64,000 bases of DNA from JAPLDB01 sp964356415 (lineage in GTDB: Bacteria > Bacteroidota > Bacteroidia > AKYH767-A > 2013-40CM-41-45), in the NCBI GenBank assembly GCA_964356415.1, contig CAYHHK010000003.1:14222-78221 (forward strand), read 5' to 3'. How positions within the stretch are numbered: position 1 is the stretch's first letter; every line of letters starts with the position of its first letter. This document shows positions 42,763-52,000 of the stretch, piece after piece. Under the pieces are notes generated by a model. That model was not told the DNA's origin. It ran no database searches and worked only from the letters and a program-made list of their open reading frames with translations. A program made the position numbers and the translations under genes.

Positions 42763-43809
42763 ATGCAGCTCCATAATATATACGACAAGAAAGTCCTCAA
42801 AAGGAAACTCCATGAAGAGCCTTTCAGGCGGGTTACATTGTCCTTTTACAGATATGTGATCCTTGAAAATATTGTTCTTCTTAGGGATGAACTTTATATG
42901 CGTTTTCAGGAGCTGAATGTATTCGGCAGAATATACATCGCCAGGGAAGGGATCAATGCCCAACTTTCTGTGCCTGAAAACAATTTTGAGAAATTCAGGG
43001 AACTGGTGGATGCTAAAAAGGAATTCTCCCAAGTCCCATTTAAAATTGCCGTTGAAGATGACGGGAAATCCTTTTACAAACTGATCGTCCGCATCAAAAA
43101 TAAAATTGTTGCCGACGGCTTGAATGATGATGCCTTTGACGTGACGAATGTGGGAAAGCACCTCACAGCAAAAGAATGGAACGATGCAATGGATGACCCG
43201 AATGCGATCGTGATTGACATGCGGAATCACTATGAAAGCGAGGTCGGACATTTTAAGGACGCAATCCTTCCTGATGCAGATACATTCAAACAGGAACTGC
43301 CAATGGTTGTTGAATTGCTGAAGGAAAACAGGGACAAGAAAATTTTATTGTATTGCACAGGAGGCATTCGTTGTGAGAAAGCAAGTGCTTACATACGTCA
43401 TGAAGGGTTTGAAGACGTGAACCAGTTGTACGGCGGAATCATTGACTACGCCCGGCAGGTAAAGGCGGAAGGACTGGATTCGAAATTCATCGGGAAGAAT
43501 TTTGTGTTTGATGAACGGTTGGGTGAAAAAATTACGGAAGATGTAATCAGCGTCTGCCACCAGTGCGGTTTACCGAGCGATCGCCACGTAAACTGTGCAA
43601 ACGATGATTGCCATTTGCTTTTTATTCAATGTGAAGAATGCGGGGCGAAAATGAAGGGTTGTTGTACCCCAAAATGTGTGGAGATCGTTTCGCTTCCCCT
43701 TGAAGAACAGATAATATTGCGCAAGGGAAAAGTAAAGCATGACGCTCATTCCGTTTACAAAAGCCGGCTGAGACCAAACCTTAGGAAATATCTTGCTGAA
43801 AAAAACTGA
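42763..43809 (+). CDS. trhO: tRNA uridine(34) hydroxylase TrhO (rhodanese-like)
   Basis: From the ATG at 42763 (MQLHNIYDKKVLKRKL) the protein has 348 residues; an earlier in-frame ATG at 42691 adds a non-conserved tail. Domains are an acylphosphatase-like N-terminus (GRIYIAREGINAQLSVPE), a rhodanese domain with active-site Cys198 in YCTGGIRCEKAS, and a cysteine-rich C-terminal zinc region (CHQCGLPSD, CEECGAKMKGCCTPKC). TrhO makes 5-hydroxyuridine at the wobble position with oxygen. The gene is followed by the promoter of the SAM riboswitch. Confidence 0.95.
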   Translation: MQLHNIYDKKVLKRKLHEEPFRRVTLSFYRYVILENIVLLRDELYMRFQELNVFGRIYIAREGINAQLSVPENNFEKFRELVDAKKEFSQVPFKIAVEDDGKSFYKLIVRIKNKIVADGLNDDAFDVTNVGKHLTAKEWNDAMDDPNAIVIDMRNHYESEVGHFKDAILPDADTFKQELPMVVELLKENRDKKILLYCTGGIRCEKASAYIRHEGFEDVNQLYGGIIDYARQVKAEGLDSKFIGKNFVFDERLGEKITEDVISVCHQCGLPSDRHVNCANDDCHLLFIQCEECGAKMKGCCTPKCVEIVSLPLEEQIILRKGKVKHDAHSVYKSRLRPNLRKYLAEKN

Positions 43810-43817
43810 ATTAGATT

Positions 43818-43848
43818 TTTGTAAATCGGTATTCCTTACTTATATTTG
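43818..43848 (+). promoter_or_regulatory. Bacteroidota-type promoter driving the SAM-I riboswitch
   Basis: TTTG (43818-43821), a 19-nt spacer and TATATTTG (43841-43848) match the consensus without mismatch. Transcription should begin near 43855, 15 nt before the aptamer. Confidence 0.8.
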
Positions 43849-43868
43849 CCGCTCGTTCTTTAATAGTT

Positions 43869-43987
43869 ACTTATCCAGAAAGGTGGAGGGACTGACCCGT
43901 TGAAACCTTGACAACCTGACTCATTCGCGAAAGCGAGGGAGAAAAGGTGCCAATTCCTGTCCCGTTGCAAAACGGGAGTAGATAAGT
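43869..43987 (+). promoter_or_regulatory. SAM-I (S-box) riboswitch aptamer
   Basis: The P1 stem ACTTATC (43869-43875) pairs with GATAAGT (43981-43987). Conserved core words follow the family order: AGAAAGGTGGAGGGACTG, GTTGAAACCTTGACAACC and AAGGTGCCAATTCCTG, with a P4 hairpin (CCCGTT...AACGGG). Two core positions differ from the usual GGCCC and GGCAACC (here GACCC and GACAACC). The aptamer binds S-adenosylmethionine and normally turns off methionine genes. An intrinsic terminator follows at 44021. Confidence 0.93.
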
Positions 43988-44019
43988 CGAAAATAGATTT
44001 CAAAAAATAACACTTATCA

Positions 44020-44056
44020 TAAATCTCTTTCGGCTTTCCGGAAGAGATTTTTTTTT
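44020..44056 (+). terminator. Riboswitch expression-platform terminator
   Basis: A 13-bp stem (44021-44033 with 44038-44050, one G-T pair) with a CTTT loop is followed by a T run (44051-44056). It is the off-state structure. The stretch ACTTATC at 44012-44018, directly before it, repeats the 5' strand of P1 and can also pair with GATAAGT. Confidence 0.9.
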
Positions 44057-44231
44057 GCTTTGTCCTTCAAAGGAGATTGATTAAAAATATTCCGGGTATG
44101 GGAATTATCCATCTCCGAAGAAGGAGCCTCCCCCGGCCCCTCCGAAGGAGGGGAGGAACAGCCAGGAAATAACCTGTCATATGAAGGATATAGTTGATGG
44201 ATAGTGGAAATTGTATTAGAAATTTAAGAAA
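44057..44231. other. Leader between riboswitch and the mnmD-like gene
   Basis: It contains an imperfect CTCCGAAG/GGAGGGG palindromic stretch (44110-44155, with GGAGCCTCCCCCGG and CCCCTCCGAAGGAGGGGAGG), related to CCCCCTTCGGGGGCC at 19327-19341. No gene is seen. Confidence 0.6.
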
Positions 44232-44882
44232 ATGATTATTGCAGAAAATAGAAACCATTTACAAATTAAGGATTCAGTTGCTGATTTAAAGTCTCCCTTT
44301 CGGGGAAATTTAGAGGAGCCAATGCATGTGTTTATCAGAAATGGATTGAATTCCCTGAACAGGAACCTCTCTGATATTTCAATCCTCGAAATGGGTTTCG
44401 GCACGGGACTGAATGCAATCCTCACTTACAGGGAGAACCAGGTGTTGAGAAAGTCCATTCATTATACCACAATAGAAGCTTTTCCGCTTCCGGAATCTGT
44501 CACAAACCGTCTGAACTATTTTGAGTATTTCGGAAAACCGTTGCAGCCCGTTTTTCAAAAGATTCATGCCTCAAGATGGTTTGAGAATATTTCTTTCGGC
44601 GATTTTACGCTTTACAAAGTGCAGGCAGATATGCTCGAGCTTCACCTTGACGGAGCGTATGACCTGGTCTACTACGATGCATTCTCTCCAGTTCATCAGC
44701 CCGAACTCTGGACGTTTGAAGTGCTGCATAAAATTTATGATGCTTGTAAGAAGAATGCTGTGCTTGTAACGTACTGCGCAAAAGGAAATGTGAAATGGAC
44801 ACTTAAATCGGTTGGGTTTGAGGTGGAGACTTTAAAAGGTCAGCAGGGGAAGAATGAGATGATCAGGGCAGTGAAAAACTAA
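44232..44882 (+). CDS. MnmD-like tRNA 5-aminomethyl-2-thiouridine methyltransferase
   Basis: The 216-residue protein has the MnmC methyltransferase domain pattern: EPMHVFIRNGLNSL, ILEMGFGTGLNAILT as SAM motif I, DLVYYDAFSPVHQPELWTFEVL as the substrate motif, and LVTYCAKGNVKWTLKSVGFEV. It methylates the wobble uridine side chain of tRNA with SAM. The N-terminal region is abnormal: residues about 18-30 (nt 44285-44320) are encoded by an imperfect palindrome TTTAAAGTCTCCC...GGGGAAATTTAGAG, replacing the family's usual YHSxxGAxxES stretch. Activity may therefore be impaired. It is the first gene after the SAM riboswitch. Confidence 0.82.
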   Translation: MIIAENRNHLQIKDSVADLKSPFRGNLEEPMHVFIRNGLNSLNRNLSDISILEMGFGTGLNAILTYRENQVLRKSIHYTTIEAFPLPESVTNRLNYFEYFGKPLQPVFQKIHASRWFENISFGDFTLYKVQADMLELHLDGAYDLVYYDAFSPVHQPELWTFEVLHKIYDACKKNAVLVTYCAKGNVKWTLKSVGFEVETLKGQQGKNEMIRAVKN

Positions 44883-44934
44883 ATAATGAATTTTGAATTT
44901 TGAATAATGAAGGTCGAACCGAAAAAATACAGGA

Positions 44935-45294
44935 ATGGAAAGAAAGTTTGATTTGAATGAGAGATTGATAGATTTTGCTGCTATGATCATTGAATTGAGC
45001 GATAAAATTACTAAGTCAGCCGCAGGGATTTATCTATCCGATCATATGATGAGAGCAGGTATTTCACCTTCATTGCACTATGGCGAAGCACAGGGAGCTG
45101 AATCGAGAAAAGATTTTATTCATAAGTTGGGAATACTTATAAAGGAGTTGAGAGAAACTCTAAATGCGATGATCGTCATAAAAAAGGCCAACCTTTGTAA
45201 ATCACAGGACCATTTAGAAAAAACAATAAAAGAGTGCAATGAGCTCATTGCCATCTTTAATAAAAGTATTGAAACGGCGAGGAAAAATTTATAA
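44935..45294 (+). CDS. Four-helix bundle protein (23S rRNA intervening-sequence family)
   Basis: The 119-residue protein has the family's helices: FDLNERLIDFAAMIIELSDKI, then AAGIYLSDHMMRAGISPSLHYGEAQGAES, DFIHKLGILIKELRETLNAM and a C-terminal CNELIAIFNKSI helix. Members were first seen encoded within insertions in 23S rRNA genes but most, as here, are free-standing and of unknown function. It lies between the mnmD-like gene and metH, with metH starting 64 bp later, probably on the same transcript. Confidence 0.92.
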   Translation: MERKFDLNERLIDFAAMIIELSDKITKSAAGIYLSDHMMRAGISPSLHYGEAQGAESRKDFIHKLGILIKELRETLNAMIVIKKANLCKSQDHLEKTIKECNELIAIFNKSIETARKNL

Positions 45295-45358
45295 TCTGAG
45301 AATAAGTCTCTGGGGTTTTTACTTCAATATTCAACATTCATCATCCGCAATTTTAACT

Positions 45359-48300
45359 ATGTCAGATATAAAAAAGGAATTATTAAACCGCATCCTCGTC
45401 ATCGATGGTGCAATGGGTACCATGATCCAGCGTTACAAACTGGATGAAGGAGGTTACCGGGGTGAGCGATTTAAAGATTGGAAAAGCGACCTGAAAGGAA
45501 ATAATGATTTGCTTGTTCTTACAAGACCTGACATCATTAAATCGATTCACCTGGAATACTTGCAGGCCGGTGCTGATATCATTGAGACGAATACTTTCAA
45601 TGCCCAAAGGATTTCACTTGCTGATTATCGTATGGAGGAATTGGCTTATGAATTAAACTTCGAAGCCGCGAGGATTGCGAAGAATGCTGTAAGGGAACAC
45701 ATTGCCAATTGCCTACTGCCTACTGCCAACTTCTTTGTAGCAGGCGCCTTAGGTCCCACTAACCGCACATTGAGTTTGTCTCCGAAGGTAACCGACCCCG
45801 GTTACCGTGCAGTAACTTTTGATGAAGTCGTACTTGCATACTCTGAGCAGGTGAGGGGATTGATCGACGGAGGCGTGGATTTGATCCTCATTGAAACCAT
45901 TTTTGATACCCTCAATGCGAAAGCAGCTTTGTTTGCCGTTCAAAATGTGTTTGAAGAAAAAAATATTTTCCTTCCCGTTATGGTAAGTGGCACGATTACC
46001 GATGCCAGCGGGAGAACTTTGTCGGGGCAAACGGTGGAAGCATTTTTAAATTCAGTTTCACACGTTGATTTACTCAGCATTGGATTGAACTGTGCACTCG
46101 GAGCGAAGGAAATGCGTCCTTACCTCGAAGAACTTTCTGAGAAGGCACCGTTCTTTATTTCCTGTTACCCGAATGCCGGTTTGCCAAATCAGTTTGGGGA
46201 ATACGATGAAACCCCTGAGCAGATGTGTCACCAGATTGATGATTTCCTGCAAAGCGGTTTTGTCAATATTGTCGGCGGATGCTGCGGTACTACACCTGAT
46301 CACATCAGGCATATTGCTGCACAGGCGCATAAAACCAAGCCTCGCGAGATTCCGGTAGTTGAACCTTTCCTGCGTTTGAGTGGGTTGGAAGCGGTGACCT
46401 ACCGGCCTGATTCCAATTTTTTAAATGTGGGAGAAAGGACGAATGTAACAGGGTCTAAAAAATTTCTTCGCCTCATTAAGGAAGAGAAATATGAAGATGC
46501 ATTAAGTGTGGCTAAAGAGCAGGTGGATGGCGGGGCACAGGCCATTGATGTAAACATGGATGAAGGCATGCTTGATGCAAATTTTGCCATGACTAAATTT
46601 CTGAATCTCATTGCATCAGAACCCGACATTTCAAAAGTTCCGGTGATGATCGATTCTTCAAAATTTGAAGCGATTGAATCGGGGTTAAAATGCACGCAGG
46701 GAAAATCCATCGTCAATTCCATTTCATTAAAAGGTGGTGAGGATGAATTTATCCGTCAGGCGAAAACTGTACGGAAGTATGGCGCAGCAGTCATCGTCAT
46801 GTTGTTTGACGAACTGGGACAGGCTGATTCCACTCCGCGCAGGATTGAGATCGCCACGCGTGCTTATGAAGTATTGACGAAGCAGGTTGGATTTCCCCCG
46901 CAGGACATCATCTTCGATCCGAATATTTTTCCAGTTGCTACTGGAATGGAGGAGCACAGGAAAAACGCTTTGAGTTATTTTGAAGCCACAAAATGGATTA
47001 AGGAAAATCTTCCGCTGGCGAAAATTTCAGGCGGCGTAAGCAATGTTTCATTTTCATTCCGCGGAAATGACCACGTGCGTGAAGCCATTCATGCAGCTTT
47101 CCTGTATCATGGAATTAAAAACGGGATGGATATGGGAATTGTAAACCCCTCGCAGTTGATTGTGTATGATGAAATTGAAAAGGAATTGCTGGAGTTGGTG
47201 GAAGATGTATTGCTTGACAGGAAGGACGATGCAACGGAAAGGTTGATTCAACATGCCGAAAAAGTGAAGGGTGCCGGCAAGGAAAAAGATGTAAAAGATG
47301 AAGAGTGGAGGAGAGGCACCGTTGAAGAACGCATTTCACATTCATTGGTGAAAGGGATTACGGATTTTATTGATGCCGATATTGAAGAAGCACGGCAAAA
47401 ATTCAGCAAACCATTGGAAGTGATCGAAGGACCGCTGATGGCCGGAATGAACGTGGTAGGCGATTTATTCGGCGCAGGAAAAATGTTTTTGCCGCAGGTG
47501 GTGAAAAGTGCACGCGTTATGAAAAAAGCAGTTGCCTACCTTCAGCCATACCTTGAAAAGGAAAAAGTTGTCGGCTCGAAAAATGGAAAAGTGTTGCTCG
47601 CCACCGTGAAAGGTGATGTGCACGACATCGGGAAAAACATTGTGGGTGTAGTAATGGCCTGTAACGGCTATGATATTGTGGATCTTGGTGTGATGGTTCC
47701 ATGTGAAAAAATTCTTTCATCGGCACGGGAGCATGGAGTAAACATCATCGGGCTGAGCGGACTGATCACTCCTTCACTTGATGAAATGGTGCATGTGGCT
47801 AAAGAGATGGCCCGTGAAGGGTTTGATATTCCGTTGCTGATTGGCGGTGCAACTACGAGCAAGGTTCATACAGCCGTGAAAATTGAACCGCATTACAGTT
47901 ATCCGGTTATCCATGTGAATGATGCCTCGCGCAGCGTGCCTGTAGTAAGCAGCCTGTTGTCGAAGGAGCACAGGGATAAATTTATCGAGCAGGCAAAGGC
48001 AGAGAATGCCCGCACCCGTGAATACCACAAAGCCGATCGTGCAAAAGCGAATCATATTTCACTGGCGAAAGCACGTGAAAATAAATTTGAACTGAACGGG
48101 ACTGCAATATCAACACCAGATTTCACAGGGATAAAAGTATTTGATGATTATTCACTTGAGGAAATCTCACAGTACATTGACTGGACTCCGTTCTTCATCA
48201 GCTGGGAGATGAAGGGTAGTTACCCGAAAATATTCAGTGACAGGGAACGGGGAACGGAAGCCAAAAAACTTTTTGATGATGCGCAGAACATGTTGCAGCA

Positions 48301-49024
48301 GATTATCAGCAATAAATGGCTGACTGCAAAAGCAGTGATAGGAATTTTTCCAGCTGTTTCTAAAGGAGATGATATCGTAGTTTTCTCTCCTTCTGCAAAA
48401 GGCAAAGAGCAAGAGAATGAAGTGGTTGCAGTTTTTCATACCATCAGGCAACAGTCACAGAAACCTGCCGGAGAAAAGAACATTGCGCTTTCTGATTTTC
48501 TGAAAACATCAGGAGATTATATCGGTGCTTTTGCTTTGTCTACCGGTTTCGGAATTGAAAAATGGATTTCGAAATTTGAAAAGGACCATGATGATTATTC
48601 TTCCATCATGCTCAAGGCGCTGGCTGACCGTTTGGCTGAAGCCTTTGCAGAGTTGATGCACAAAAAAATCCGTACAGAGTTATGGGGATATGCGAAAGAT
48701 GAAAAGCTGTCGATGGAAGAAGTCATCAAGGAGAAATATTCGGGAATCCGTCCGGCTCCCGGGTATCCTGCACAACCAGATCATACGGAGAAAAACACCC
48801 TCTGGAAATTGCTTGATGTAGAGAAGAATACAGGGGTTCAATTGACAGAAAGCCTGGCAATGATTCCTACGGCAGCGGTAAGTGGACTTTACTTTGCCAG
48901 TCCGGATGCACGGTATTTTTCAATCGGCAAACTTGAAAAAGACCAGGTGGTGGATTATGCAAAAAGAAAACACATGAAGGTAGAAGAGGTGGAACGCTGG
49001 CTGGGGAGTGTGCTGGCATATTGA
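45359..49024 (+). CDS. metH: Cobalamin-dependent methionine synthase
   Basis: From the ATG at 45359 the protein has 1221 residues, the full four-module MetH; an upstream frame extension to 45239 runs into the four-helix gene. The homocysteine module has the zinc cysteines at 245 and 308-309 (GGCCGTTPDHI). The folate module follows (NVGERTNVTGSKKF). The B12 module has the cobalt-ligand His755 in DVHDIGKN, and the activation domain closes the protein (SIGKLEKDQVVDYAKRK). It makes methionine from homocysteine and methyl-folate. Residues about 116-124 (NCLLPTANF) come from the repeat word TGCCTACTGCC inserted where homologues are variable. Likely regulated by the SAM-I riboswitch upstream. Confidence 0.96.
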   Translation: MSDIKKELLNRILVIDGAMGTMIQRYKLDEGGYRGERFKDWKSDLKGNNDLLVLTRPDIIKSIHLEYLQAGADIIETNTFNAQRISLADYRMEELAYELNFEAARIAKNAVREHIANCLLPTANFFVAGALGPTNRTLSLSPKVTDPGYRAVTFDEVVLAYSEQVRGLIDGGVDLILIETIFDTLNAKAALFAVQNVFEEKNIFLPVMVSGTITDASGRTLSGQTVEAFLNSVSHVDLLSIGLNCALGAKEMRPYLEELSEKAPFFISCYPNAGLPNQFGEYDETPEQMCHQIDDFLQSGFVNIVGGCCGTTPDHIRHIAAQAHKTKPREIPVVEPFLRLSGLEAVTYRPDSNFLNVGERTNVTGSKKFLRLIKEEKYEDALSVAKEQVDGGAQAIDVNMDEGMLDANFAMTKFLNLIASEPDISKVPVMIDSSKFEAIESGLKCTQGKSIVNSISLKGGEDEFIRQAKTVRKYGAAVIVMLFDELGQADSTPRRIEIATRAYEVLTKQVGFPPQDIIFDPNIFPVATGMEEHRKNALSYFEATKWIKENLPLAKISGGVSNVSFSFRGNDHVREAIHAAFLYHGIKNGMDMGIVNPSQLIVYDEIEKELLELVEDVLLDRKDDATERLIQHAEKVKGAGKEKDVKDEEWRRGTVEERISHSLVKGITDFIDADIEEARQKFSKPLEVIEGPLMAGMNVVGDLFGAGKMFLPQVVKSARVMKKAVAYLQPYLEKEKVVGSKNGKVLLATVKGDVHDIGKNIVGVVMACNGYDIVDLGVMVPCEKILSSAREHGVNIIGLSGLITPSLDEMVHVAKEMAREGFDIPLLIGGATTSKVHTAVKIEPHYSYPVIHVNDASRSVPVVSSLLSKEHRDKFIEQAKAENARTREYHKADRAKANHISLAKARENKFELNGTAISTPDFTGIKVFDDYSLEEISQYIDWTPFFISWEMKGSYPKIFSDRERGTEAKKLFDDAQNMLQQIISNKWLTAKAVIGIFPAVSKGDDIVVFSPSAKGKEQENEVVAVFHTIRQQSQKPAGEKNIALSDFLKTSGDYIGAFALSTGFGIEKWISKFEKDHDDYSSIMLKALADRLAEAFAELMHKKIRTELWGYAKDEKLSMEEVIKEKYSGIRPAPGYPAQPDHTEKNTLWKLLDVEKNTGVQLTESLAMIPTAAVSGLYFASPDARYFSIGKLEKDQVVDYAKRKHMKVEEVERWLGSVLAY

Positions 49025-49068
49025 AACATGCAATCATTGCTTACTTTGTACGGTTAATTATGATGTAA

Positions 49069-52000
49069 ATGAAAAAAATAATTTCGATACTGATCCTTTC
49101 ATTTTTTACTCACCGTTTATCCGCCCAGTTCCTTCCTAAGCCGGCCGGCACAAGTGATCCTTCGCTTCCAGAATGGGTGAAAATGATGTATGGCGATGAA
49201 CCCAATGTATGGCTCATTGAAAAAATGCATGACGAATATTATCAGGATCATAACAACAAGGAAGACCAGCACACTGCTTATTATAAGCTTTGGAGAAGAT
49301 TCGTTCAGCCATATATTCTGGAGGACGGGACCATAAAATTTCCCACACTTCAGGAAAAAAACCATTTGAAGAGGCAGACAGAAAATGCAGCCCGGGCCCA
49401 TACCAGGTCAACTCCATGGAGTTTTGCAGGTCCTGAAAAACATTTCCGTGCCCGGTACAGTGCAGGTGATCCGGTAACACAGATTTCCTGGCATGCCAAT
49501 ATGTATTGCATTGACCAAAGTATGAGCAATCCCAATACAGTGTACTCAGGAGGTGAAAACGGCGGCGTGTATAAATCAACAGATAAAGGGTTGTCATGGA
49601 ATTACATTTCACGCGGAGAAGACATGACAACAGTCGGCGCAATTGCAGTAAATCCGGCTGATGAAAATGATGTGCTTGTAACAGCAGACGGAGAAACATA
49701 CCGCACCATGGACGGTGGGGCGAACTGGAGTGCTCCTGTTCCTGCACTTGGAAATACTACGGTCTGGCAGTTTATGCATAACCCTGCCAATTCCCTCATG
49801 GTTTACGCAGGGACTAACAATGGCTTCATGCGTTCAGCTGATGGCGGCAATACCTGGACTACGGTTTTTAACGGTGAGTGCCAGTCGGTGGCAATAAAAC
49901 CTGGTAATCCTGCAGAGGTGTATGCGTTGCAATATGATGCTGGAACAAAAATCTCTTATTTTTATAAGTCCCTCGATAGTGGTGCGACATTTACAATCAA
50001 ACCTTCAGGGTGGTTTACTGTGCCGGCTGCAGACATTGGGTTGATAGAAAGTTACGGCGGCCGCATTGCTGTGACGGAAGCAAACCCCAACCGTATTTAT
50101 GTTTTACTCGTTGGTCAGAGCCAGTCTACTGCTCAGTTGCAACTGAACGGGCAGATCGGTGTTTACAAGAGCGATGACGGCGGTGAAACCTGGAACCTCC
50201 CGCATGGATTGATTGGTGCGCCGTACAATGCCGGGACGCATCCGAATATGATGACCTTCAGCGGCGACAACAATACCTACAACCAGATCTATTATAACAC
50301 GGCATTGATCAGCTCACAATTAAATGCAGACAGGATAATTGTCGGGGGATTGAGCATGTGGCGCAGCGATGATGCGGGGGCAACTTTCCAGGCAGTGGGA
50401 GGATATGTGGGAAATGTCGCAAACATTCATCCCGATAACCAGGAATTTAAAATTTATAAAACGTCGCCTTTAACGGAAGAGATGTGGTGGGCCTGTGATG
50501 GCGGCATCAATTATTCCACCGACTTTGTTACAACGCATGAGTCACGCACCAATGGAATCTATGGAACCGCCTTATGGGGATTTGACCAGGGTTGGAATGA
50601 CGACATCATGGTTGGCGGCCGTTACCACAATGGCAATGCCGCACGCAGGGATGGTTATGCTCAGGGAGTGTTTGAGCAATTGGGCGGTGGTGAAGCTGCG
50701 ACGGGTTATGTGAATTACAGCAATGAAAAGAAAACCTATTACAGCGATATTGACGGAATTGTATTGCCGGATACACTAAATGGCATTGCAGGCAGGTTTC
50801 CTGTCAACACTGAACCCAATGAAAGTTATGTGGATAATTCAAGCTCACGAATGATGTTCGACTGGGATTACTGGAATGTATGTTACCTCGGAAAGGATAA
50901 TAAAATTTATAAAAGCACAAACGGCGGTAGTTCCTTCGGGGAGTATTATTCTTTTGGTTCCGTAACAGGTGACAAGGTTTACTGGATTGAACAAAGCCGC
51001 GCCAACTCAGACGTAATATATGCCCGTCAGGTAGTTGGGAACATCAGCAAAATCTGGAAATCACTTGACAGGGGAATTTCCTGGAATGAGATTCCACTGC
51101 CTCAGAATAAGCGGGAACTTAATTTCACACTCAGCGCAACGGATGCAGGTGAATTGTGGATCAGCTACCCGAAAGGAACAAATGGAAATAAAATATATCA
51201 TTCATTAAACAGCGGAGCAAACTGGACCAATACCACCACGGCTGCGCTTGATGGTTTTGAAATTGAAGCCATGTGTCATCAGTTCGGCACTGATGGCGGA
51301 GTTTACATCGGCACCTACCATGGACCTGTCTTTTACCGGAACAATACCATGCCTGACTGGCAGGTCGTTGGAAGCGGGTTACCGTTCATATCCTATCCGT
51401 TGCGTCTCGTTCCGTTTTACCGCGACAATAAAATACGGCTTGCGACATGGCATCTCGGAATATGGGAAAGTGAATTGTATGAACCATCAGCACCGGTTGC
51501 CGATTTCTCCGCCAACTACGAAGCATTTTATTGTCCCGGTGATACGATCAGTTTTGTTCCGCATGCTGTTGCATCGGTAGCCGCAACATACCAATGGAGT
51601 TTCCCGGGAGCCATTCCGGCTTCATCAACGCTTATGTATCCGAAGGTAGTTTATTCCGCCGCAGGGAATTTTGACGTCACCCTTGTTGTTACTGACAATG
51701 GTTTGAATGATACAGTCACCAAAATTAATTTTATTAAAACCATCGGGAGCGGAATATTGCCCTTGCAGGAAAATTTTGAAACAGGAAATTTTGCTTCCGG
51801 ATGGAAATTGCAGGGAACCGGAACAGCTGCAAGCAATTGGGGAATTTTAAATACTGCCGGAGGATTTGGCGCCAGCACATACAGCATGCAATATGATAAT
51901 TGGGCGTATGATGCCTTGGGCGCTCATGATGCTGTCTGGACTGCAAAGTATGACCTGTCAGGCGTTCAAAGTGCGCAATTGTCTTTTGACATTGCGTATG

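Noticed and set aside
49117..49747. Long frames opposite the T9SS gene and opposite metH
   Set aside because: They are frames created by the codon pattern of long coding regions; the sequences are compositionally odd and show no domain.
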